Source of the DNA: Antedon mediterranea | Lineage: Eukaryota; Echinodermata; Crinoidea; Comatulida; Antedonidae | Assembly: GCF_964355755.1 (NCBI RefSeq) | Contig: NC_092672.1 | Location: 31,428,501-31,492,500 of the forward strand | DNA: 64,000 bases | Direction of reading: 5' to 3' | In this document: positions 56,863 to 64,000 of the stretch, one piece after another | How positions within the stretch are numbered: position 1 is the stretch's first letter | Layout: the number at the start of each line of letters is the position of its first letter | Notes under the pieces: model-generated | The model's database searches: none | What the model saw: only the letters and a program-made list of their open reading frames with translations | What the model was told of the DNA's origin: nothing | Translations under genes and position numbers: made by a program

Positions 56863-57157
56863 ACAATCCAGAAACATATGTGACCAGGTACAATCCAGAA
56901 ACATATGTGACCAGGTACAATCCAGAAACATATGTGACCAGGTACAATCCAGAAACGTATGTGACCAGGTACAATCCAGAAACATATGTGACCAGGTACA
57001 ATCCAGAAACATATGTGACCAGGTACAATCCAGAAACGTATGTGACCAGGTACAATCCAGAAACATATGTGACCAGGTACAATCCAGAAACGTATGTGAC
57101 CAGGTACAATCCAGAAACATATGTGACCAGGTACAATCCAGAAACGTATGTGACCAG
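56863..57157. repeat. 27-bp minisatellite, about 11 copies
   Basis: This is the same core (CGTATGTGACCAGGTAC) with CAATCCAGAAA in place of CTCTAGAAA, so the unit is 27 bp. As 27 is divisible by three, several frames stay open for about 100 codons on both strands; these are by-products. Copies differ only as ACGTATG or ACATATG. Confidence 0.95.
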
Positions 57158-57782
57158 AATAATGGTTTAACATAACTGAGCAAACCCAGTAGAAGATATT
57201 TAAATTTTATAGTAATTTAGAACTCTTGAAATAACCATTTAAAGCAATATCCCTTTACTTAAAGTAGCCATTAATAAATGAAAACCAAGAAGATGTTTGC
57301 AAAAGCAATTTGCTCAATAAATTTTGTAGCACATTAGAAGATTTTACAGCCGTTTTGTTGAAAACACTCCGATTAAACATATATCAATAACTTTGTTTTG
57401 TTGATGAATAAAACCAATTCATATCAGATCTCTAGAAGGACATGGTAGGCCTATATCTGGGTCTAACAGCATATAATCTCAGTTGAAAATAGCAAAGAAT
57501 TCTTCTTTCTAATACATAAAAGAATTTGCTATTCAGACATATTCTATGAATAGCTGAATTGCTAGACTGCTAGTTAAAATTCTGACACTATCTGTATCTA
57601 AAAATAGCCGTATATAAGCATGTAACTCTGACACTAGCTGTGGCTAAAAGTTTAAAAGTATATTGCTATACAATTCCAACACTATGTCTGAAATTTTCTC
57701 ACAAAACAGCAACAAAATTATGTATTGAATTACAAGAAAATAGTCTTAAAAATAGTACTTTTATAGACAAAAATGTACTTAC

Positions 57783-57811
57783 CTTGTATCTCTTATAAAT
57801 CCAGTTCTCTA
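57783..57811 (-). CDS. 29-nt internal exon preceding the membrane-protein exon
   Basis: On the minus strand an acceptor (AAATCAGTTTCAATTTAG) precedes 29 nt and a strong donor, ATACAAG|GTAAGT. The only open frame carries two bases of a split codon and then ENWIYKRYK, ending in phase 0. That phase joins directly to the open frame of 56086-56502 (ENWIYKRYK-LHLYFINSY...), with an intron of about 1.28 kb containing the 25/27-bp minisatellites. Charged residues followed by a membrane region are compatible with a cytosolic or loop segment. The upstream exon is not identified. A 5' UTR exon is the main alternative. Confidence 0.35.
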
Positions 57812-58194
57812 CTAAATTGAAACTGATTTCTTCTTTTCAGTCAAGATAAATATAAGCTGACCCTGATGATAAATCTTATCTTTCTTTCAATAAGATACGA
57901 CTGATAGTTCTATACATCAACAATCGGAAAGATGGCTAATCAGTAGTTAAATTGCAAAGTATACTCTGTACATATGCTGTATATATCTATGAAAAATGTT
58001 AAATACTATACAACAGCAAGATCTCTATTTCTCCAACCAACTTAATGCTGTTCCGGTGGATTTACAGCCTCAGCCGCTCTCTTTATTCTTAGCTGTAAAT
58101 TTTCTACAAAGTATTTCGTCAAATCCTATTTTCATATTTTGTGTAGGTTTGTAGGAGAATTTGTGAATTATAGGTACTTAACATGTTCCATTAA

Positions 58195-58702
58195 ACACTT
58201 CCAAGCAAGATCTTGAAGTTTCTTATTTCATTAAATAGTTCTCAATGCAAAAACTATAGTAAGATAACAAAATACATTTCTAATGACATCCAAAAATAAT
58301 CTCTAACTTTCCACTGTAAAACATCCAATTGTATTAAACAGTTCCCAGTGCCATCACTCACTACAAAGTATACAGCAGATCTTTGTATTGAATTTAATTC
58401 AACAAATATATTTCTAATATTATCCAGAAATAGACTCTAACTTTCCACTGATTTTCAATTGTATTAAACAGCTCCCAATGCAAAAGTCTACAGAGAAGAT
58501 CTTTATATTAAATGAAAATGAAACAAATTTGAATATTATCTGGAAATAAACTTTCCACAGAAAAACATCATTGTTGTAGTAAACATTTCCCAATGCAAAA
58601 CTAAAAAGTATACAGAAATTTTTAACATTCTGAATCAAAACGCAACAAATAAATTTCTGATTCTGAAATTCAAAAATACCCTCTAACTTTCCACTGAAAG
58701 AT
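58195..58702. repeat. degenerate tandem repeat, four units of about 110-140 bp
   Basis: CTCTAACTTTCCACTG, AATTGTATTAAACAG, TCCCAATGCAAAA and AGATCTTT recur in the same order four times. Similarity is moderate, so the array is old. Confidence 0.65.
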
Positions 58703-59278
58703 TAATACTATCCATATTTTTAAAGTCCTTTTAGTATCATGTCAAAATTATTGTGATATAATTCCTAGCACAAATCCGGAAACCAGCACCTTTGATGAAT
58801 ACAATATCATAACACATAATTATATTGTTGAATTTGTAATTCTTCAGTAATACAGATGCCAATTCTCTCAAACCAGTTGAATTTCTTTTGTGGAAAAGCC
58901 ATTCATTAATTAATTTTCCAGCGGAATTTCAGATTTGTAAGAACACCAATCTACTTTAATAGATTACAACAACAAAATTTGTGTGCTACATCATTCAGCT
59001 GCGAGAGTTACATTTACAAATCTAGATAAATTAGTTTTAAATATGATTTAAAAATCAATTTTCAGAAAAATTAATATGTAATCATGTATGCTTTGTTAGT
59101 CTGTTGAAATATGGATATTGGAGTTGAAATATGTATTTTAACATGGTAGACAGATTGACGATTGAATAAATTAATATAGAAATGTAAGGAAAATGTATGC
59201 AATAAAGAAATGTTATTCTTTTCATATGGATTTGTGTATGCGTTAAAAAAAGATTTATAAAAAAAATCAATATAGTAT
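58703..59278. other. non-coding, no recognisable feature
   Basis: AT-rich sequence; no supported feature. Confidence 0.4.
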
Positions 59279-59280
59279 TA

Positions 59281-59517
59281 AGCTCTGTCTACACTATCAA
59301 ACCTTACGTGACAAAAATTGTGCACATATTATATGGACATGATGAAGGCAAATCACTGCCATATTTGGGTATATCACTGCTATATTTGGGTATATCACTG
59401 CCATATTTGGGTATATCACTGCTATATTTGGGTATATCACTGCCATATTTGGGTATATCACTGCCATATTTGGGTACATCACACTTTTTTTGTCAGACTA
59501 GTTTGATATTGTAGACA
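59281..59517. mobile_element. MITE-A copy with internally expanded 21-bp repeat
   Basis: AGCTCTGTCTACACTATC at the left and AAACTAGTTTGATA-like sequence (AGACTAGTTTGATATTGTAG) at the right bound a core in which the block CATATTTGGGTATATCACTGC is repeated about six times; other copies have one or two. Because the unit is 21 bp, short frames stay open on both strands; they are not genes. The right terminus appears interrupted by about 13 bp before a residual GAGCTTG at 59531. Confidence 0.85.
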
Positions 59518-59723
59518 CCTTGAAATTAAAGAGCTTGAAATTATTTATTTGCTGTATGTTTTGATGATTAATCAAATAAAGAATTTTAAGTTAAGAAGTT
59601 TAATTGCATTCCTCTCACTCATATAATATGGATTTTGTGTATGCATAGAAAAAATAGGAATATACATTGTATTGTTGCTGTATATATGTATTATGCTACT
59701 CTAACAGTTTTTAGCTATAATTA

Positions 59724-59905
59724 CAGTAGATCCCCTATAGGGGACGTTTTTGGTCACATAGACTGTCCTCTTAATAAGAGTATCTATCTGAATAGAGGTT
59801 GGCTGTTACAACATACGAACTGACTTTCATTCCATTCAATGAAAATTGTCCTATGGTAAATAGGAGTGTGCCCTTAATAGGGATGTCCCCAAAGGAGGGG
59901 TTCAC
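59724..59905. mobile_element. GGGATGTCC-family copy, MITE-like
   Basis: It starts ACAGTAGATCCCCTATAGGG and ends AAAGGAGGGGTTCAC; the termini are inverted (ACAGTAGAACCCC / GGGGTTCTACTGT consensus). Inside, TTAATAAGAG and CTTAATAGGGATGTCCCC alternate. Frames at 59771-60040 and 59799-60002 are within it. Confidence 0.6.
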
Positions 59906-60794
59906 AAAATACTGCTTTACTAATAGGCCAGACACATTTTTTTTGTCTTTTGCGATATGGTCGATATCTGTTAACATTTTTGGTCTGACAATTTTAAAAT
60001 AATAGAGGGCTCCATTATACTGCACATCCTCTATAAACAAACCTGGCAGGTGTTATATGAAAATATTTGATGTGCTATACAACATCAATAATAATGTCAA
60101 GTGATGACAATTTTAAACATTTTTTAATTATCAAGGCAGGTGTATATTGCCTATTAAAATCTATTTTTACAAATTTTGTTGAATTATATAGGGTACTATA
60201 GAAAAAAAGGTTTTAAAAAATTGTTTGAAGTCAATATCGATCGACAATAATATTGAGCCATGGCCTAGAAACCTCTTGCGGATTCCTTTCTAAATAGTAT
60301 TTTGCGTTTTAGTGTATTTTTTAAAATTTATATAACAGCATCATTTTCAAATAGCATCAAGGTTTATTTTAAAGTAAAATCCGATTCAATCTGATATTAT
60401 AGAAAAAGTAACTACTGCCCTCTTTAGTTTAAAGAAAAATACTTTAAAAAGTTTTTCAACAGCAGAGGGCAGCAAACTAAAAATAATAGGGAAACAAAAT
60501 TGACTGTCAATACGAATCATACAGACTTTTTTTTTATTAAATTCTAGTCACAATTAAATAAGTGGTCCTACATAAAATAACCAAACAGACACATTCATTT
60601 TACCAATACAGAAAAACAACAAGAAAGTATGTGATACTGTTGAAGTCAGATCATAGTAGATCCAGTTAAAATCATCCCAAGGTACAAGGTACACTTTGTG
60701 TATAAACAAAGTGTTCTGACCTCTTTGGCTTATTAATTAAAGCAGAATTCAATTTTGTTTTTTTTGCTTACTGTGGAAGCCATAGTCCCCCTTT

Positions 60795-60921
60795 TCACCA
60801 CACATCTGGGTTCGCACATGGATTTCTTTTTTTGCATATGGCACATACACATTTCTTCACACAATCTTTTAATGGTTGGCAGGTATTACAAGACTCCAAA
60901 AGCCATGAAATAACAATAAAT
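60795..60921 (-). CDS. possible cysteine-rich terminal exon
   Basis: On the minus strand a very strong polypyrimidine tract (CTTTTTTCCTTCTCTTTC...) and acceptor TTAAAACAG end at 60922. The open frame uses one base to complete a codon, then reads FIVISWLLESCNTCQPLKDC, VKKCVCAICKKRNPCANPDV, W, stop. A short hydrophobic stretch precedes seven cysteines spaced C-2-C-5-C-3-C-1-C-2-C-5-C, resembling a zinc-binding or disulfide module. A donor-like CCACA|GTAAGC lies about 30 bases past the stop, so this could be an internal exon in another frame. AATAAA on the minus strand near 60533-60538 could end the transcript. No family recognised. Confidence 0.3.
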
Positions 60922-61305
60922 CTGTTTTAAAAAAATCCTTCAGAAAGAGAAGGAAAAAAGAGAGAAGATCCTCATTTATGGACTATAGTTTTATGACCAA
61001 ATCAGCAATTGGAATTCATCAGGTCCGCTAAAAAAAGATGTGACTCTGTTATATATATATATCCCAGTGAGATAACATAAAATCCTATGCACTTTTTTTG
61101 ACAATTAAATTTCCTAAGGCTGTGAAAAGTCATAGTTAAAATGACTCACCTCATTAACAAAAATAACAATGACTATCAGCTTAATAAATATACTCATAAT
61201 AAATAATTACAATATGTGACACAGACGCAATTAAGACATTTGACTTTAAATGTAATTTTGCAGGATATTATACAAAATTATATCATTAATTTTTTTTTAA
61301 GGATT
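60922..61305. other. probable intron, no feature
   Basis: Non-coding, with an (AT)n run near 61049-61063. Confidence 0.35.
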
Positions 61306-61478
61306 ACAGTATACCTCTATTAACAAAGTGTCCACTTAAAAGTGGTTTCCCCTAAATACGCTGTAGTGTTAAAAACATATTGCCCTTTGTTTGTTTCACT
61401 GAAAAGTGTTTTTTTATAGTGGGGTCTTCTGAATAGGGATGTCCTAAAGGAGGGAGAGGGAGGGGATTCTACTATAGT
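61306..61478. mobile_element. GGGATGTCC-family copy, both ends present
   Basis: ACAGTATACCTCTATTAAC at the left and AGGGGATTCTACTATAG at the right are inverted. The interior has TCCACTTAAAAGTGGTTTCC and GAATAGGGATGTCCTAAAGG. About 173 bp, no coding. Confidence 0.65.
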
Positions 61479-62255
61479 CCCATTTCCCTCACCTCCACCC
61501 CCGCAAAAATAAAAATAAAAAACAAAAACTAGAAATCACAACTAAAAAAAAAGTCAAACCCACTTTGAATGAAATATTTCATACAACTTTTGATAGAAAA
61601 TCAATTAATGGGTCAAATTGTACCACAGAAAGTAGCCACCTGCGAATTCTATTCTATGCTGGTAATTTTTAAAATTTGGAAGTGAACATATTAAATCTTG
61701 TTGAAAAGGCCAAAAATTAATTTGATAAATTGCAAGAATTTAGATGAAACTTTTAGATATCCCAAAATAGAAATAATCAGGCCAGATAATCATATTCAGG
61801 AAGCCACTGTTTAGAATCGAGTACGTACAGATTTAGATAGAAACTAGCATCTGTCTCGTATATAGCTGCACAGTCACGCATTTCAAAATATATTAAAAAA
61901 ATATGTGTTTCAATAAAGTATATGCCTGATGAAATTATATTTTGAAATAAAAAAATTACTGTTGAATAAACCTGTTTCCTTTTAGACCAGAAAATTGGAA
62001 TGAAATGAGATACAAAGAATCCATGTATCATTTTTATTGTCTTATACATACTTTTTAGAACATAAAAAAAACTGTGATGGTGATTTAACAGTACTATAAA
62101 GTAGCTTAGACTTGTATTGTGGTCTCATCTGAGTTACAAACATTTTTGTCAAGCATTTTTTTATTTTGTTGGTTATACTGTAGCAATAGATAATCAAATG
62201 ATTACACTGCCTTTAAATTTGAAGATTTTTTTTCTCAAGATTTGATGTATATTAC
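61479..62255. other. non-coding; one weak minus-strand frame
   Basis: A minus-strand frame ending at 61777 (AIYETDASFYLNLYVL...) is protein-like over about 30 codons after a CAG, but has no convincing acceptor tract; it is not called. Confidence 0.3.
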
Positions 62256-62257
62256 TA

Positions 62258-62386
62258 AAGCTTTGTCTACACTATCAAACTTTATGTGAAAAAAAAATGT
62301 GATGTGTCCATATATGGATATGATGTTATATCACTATCATATTTGGGCATATCATTACCATAGGCACATCACACTTGATAGACATC
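62258..62386. mobile_element. MITE-A copy with shortened right end
   Basis: TA then AAGCTTTGTCTACACTATC, TATGTGAAAAAAAAATGTG, CATATATGGATATGATG and CATATTTGGGCATATCA. The right terminus is collapsed to CACTTGATAGACATC. Confidence 0.75.
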
Positions 62387-62516
62387 TTATAATTGGTGTC
62401 TAGGAAAATGTTACATTTAATAACAGCAATATTTTCCCACTTCTATTCAAGGAACACATAAATTTCCTGTAAAATAAACAAGAGCTTTTAACACTATGGC
62501 CAGCCCGATTACCAGG

Positions 62517-62572
62517 GGACAACTCTATAGGGGATACTTTGTTGAGTCCCAAAGGTGTATTCTATAGTATAC
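62517..62572. repeat. GGGATGTCC-family fragment
   Basis: AGGGGACAACTCTATAGGGG and GAGTCCCAAAGGTGTATTCT follow the family's right-hand order. Confidence 0.4.
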
Positions 62573-63193
62573 AAATAGCAGGCCTATAGTCATGCTTCCT
62601 GACACTCCTCCACTCACTGGTTTATAAATAACATTATCTACAAATATTTACACTAAACATAACTTTTAAAATGTTAAACATTACGGTTTCATAATTGTTA
62701 TGAAATGACTTGCATGTTATACTAATTATAAAATGCTTTGTCGGTATGTCTTCAGGTAATCCTAAACCCGTAATTAATTAAGTGATATCATCAGACATGT
62801 CAACATAAAAGGTACTGCCATATTTAATAAGAATATGATGATTATCATGTTTCCTGCCAATTATTTTCAAAAGTCATGGATAAAAATAAACTGTGCAGGG
62901 TTGTGTAGCCACCAGTACGGTTGGTAAGGTTTAAACCTGACCACTTTTTTACACAAGCCTTTGACAACCCAGCGGCTTGAACAGAGATTGTTACCTTTTC
63001 TTCATGACTGCTGTGTACTACCTAAATAGCATGAGGGATCATGGCAAAGTTAGGTTTGTTCAATTCATAAACTTTGCATTGAAATTAACTAAAATGATAC
63101 ATGCAATAAAAAGTAAAGATATTGTAGTTACTGCTGCAGTAGAATAATTTTGACACGATTCCTATATGAAACCAAAATTATTTTTTTTTACAG
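62573..63193. other. non-coding; CTGCAG-family motif
   Basis: GTTACTGCTGCAGTAGAATA at 63127-63146 with ATTTTGACACGATTCC following matches the copies at 898-940 and, inverted, 35998-36016. Confidence 0.4.
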
Positions 63194-63242
63194 ATTTCCC
63201 TCGAATTGAACACTAGAAGACTACAGAGTTTTGACAACGAAG
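63194..63242 (+). CDS. possible 49-nt plus-strand exon
   Basis: A T-rich tract and acceptor (TTATTTTTTTTTACAG) precede 49 nt ending at a donor-like GAAG|GTACAA. One frame is open and reads ISLELNTRRLQSFDNE plus one base. It is a single short candidate with a moderate donor and no partner exon, and it lies on the strand opposite to the other exon candidates nearby. Confidence 0.2.
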
Positions 63243-64000
63243 GTACAAAGTCTGTATTACTGTTGGTTATGGAAATACTGTAGGTATGAAAGGACTTAAA
63301 TCCTAATTCGCACATGAATTTTTGTTTGGACAAACAAACCAAGCAATTGGTAAATTTTCACTGGATGAATCCAGTGTTTTTGCAATTTACTCAATGTAGT
63401 TGAGTGAAATATCTACAGTAAAACCTAACATTCAGAGTAAAAGTCGCCCTAGAGGGCACTTGGACAATGCAAGACCTGAAGAATATTCAGGAACACAAAA
63501 ACAAAATATTGATCAAAAACTCCCTATAAGGGCACACAAAATGTAGAAAGTTTGCTGAAAGAAGTGAAAATGTTGATGATGCAAGTTGAGAAATACATTT
63601 CAAGTTTACATCGTTTATCGTTAAATAGTTAGGCTAAATGTTTTGTAATTCGCCCCTAAAATGTAGTCTATAAAAATGGTAAAGCTTTTCAGGATAGGTA
63701 AATATAGTTATTCTACATTAGTATTCCAAACACTTCCTCATTTTAATCTTATTCAGTTTAGAAGTACGTTAGAAGTACGTTAGAAGCGGCTTTTAAACTT
63801 TTAATACATCCTACGTGGAAACAATTACATGTACTTTAAGCTTTAAAAACAAACAGGGAGATATCCCTTCCTGATCCTCACTACAATTTAAAACAATGCT
63901 TTTAACCACATTTAAACTAAAAACTAATTCTAAGTGGGTTCTGTAAAATGTTAATTGTTATTTTAGATATTCATTTCTCACTTTAGTAGTTTAAAGTATT
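63243..64000. other. non-coding; possible decayed repeat
   Basis: ACAGTAAAACCTAACATTCA at about 63414 and CCCTAGAGGGCACTTGG suggest a decayed GGGATGTCC-family start. AGAAGTACGTTAGAAGTACG near 63760 is a short duplication. Nothing else. Confidence 0.3.

Noticed and set aside
56791-57183. Five frames of 96-130 codons on both strands (repeats of SRNICDQVQ, SHTFLDCTW and similar)
   Set aside because: They arise because 27 bp is divisible by three and the unit lacks stops.
59297-59514. Short repetitive frames on both strands
   Set aside because: They are the 21-bp repeats inside a MITE.
60415-60471. Inverted CTGCCCTCT / AGAGGGCAG pair
   Set aside because: Arms of only about 10 bp; AGAGGGCAG also occurs alone near 24645 and 46911, so it is noted but not called.

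Overview
This is a eukaryotic genomic window: AT-rich, mostly non-coding, with no long open reading frames, many young tandem arrays and several families of short inverted-repeat DNA transposons. Frequent TAGGCCTA/GGCCTAG motifs (near 35.2, 40.1, 47.75, 48.8 and 54.64 kb), RTE-type LINE tails ending in simple repeats, and TTAA, TA and TWA target duplications suggest a marine invertebrate deuterostome such as an echinoderm. That assignment is inference; no species marker is visible.

Most of the window looks like introns and flanks of minus-strand genes. The best coding evidence is four minus-strand exons: three ATG-started exons, each with a splice donor (36243-36367, 14514-15028, 1859-2031), and one 39-nt internal exon (28983-29021) with an excellent acceptor and donor. 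All four donors leave two bases of a split codon, and the internal exon's acceptor supplies exactly one. The simplest reading is one large minus-strand gene with at least three alternative promoters, running off the low-coordinate edge. I do not recognise its product. A second minus-strand candidate (57783-57811 plus 56086-56502) encodes the C-terminus of a multi-pass membrane protein whose intron holds a 25/27-bp minisatellite. A cysteine-rich terminal exon (60795-60921) and three weaker plus-strand exon candidates are also listed.

Layout: 0-13 kb holds a 95-bp satellite, a 41-bp minisatellite, short MITEs and a 140-bp tandem array split by a retroelement. 13-25 kb has exon B, RTE tails, a 43-bp composite array and 0.9-kb and 2.0-kb transposons. 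25-39 kb has the internal exon, exon A and a nested MITE cluster. 39-50 kb has piggyBac-like, TA-type and Harbinger-like elements and hairpins. 50-64 kb has a 0.76-kb TIR element, the membrane-protein exons, a CpG-decaying minisatellite and dense MITE copies.

The most unusual non-coding signal is a dispersed repeat (about 8.7, 10.3, 21.3, 44.4 and 53.0 kb). Three copies carry a hammerhead-ribozyme-like core (CTGANGA, stem II, GAAA) whose fourth stem II pair varies as C-G, U-G and U-A.
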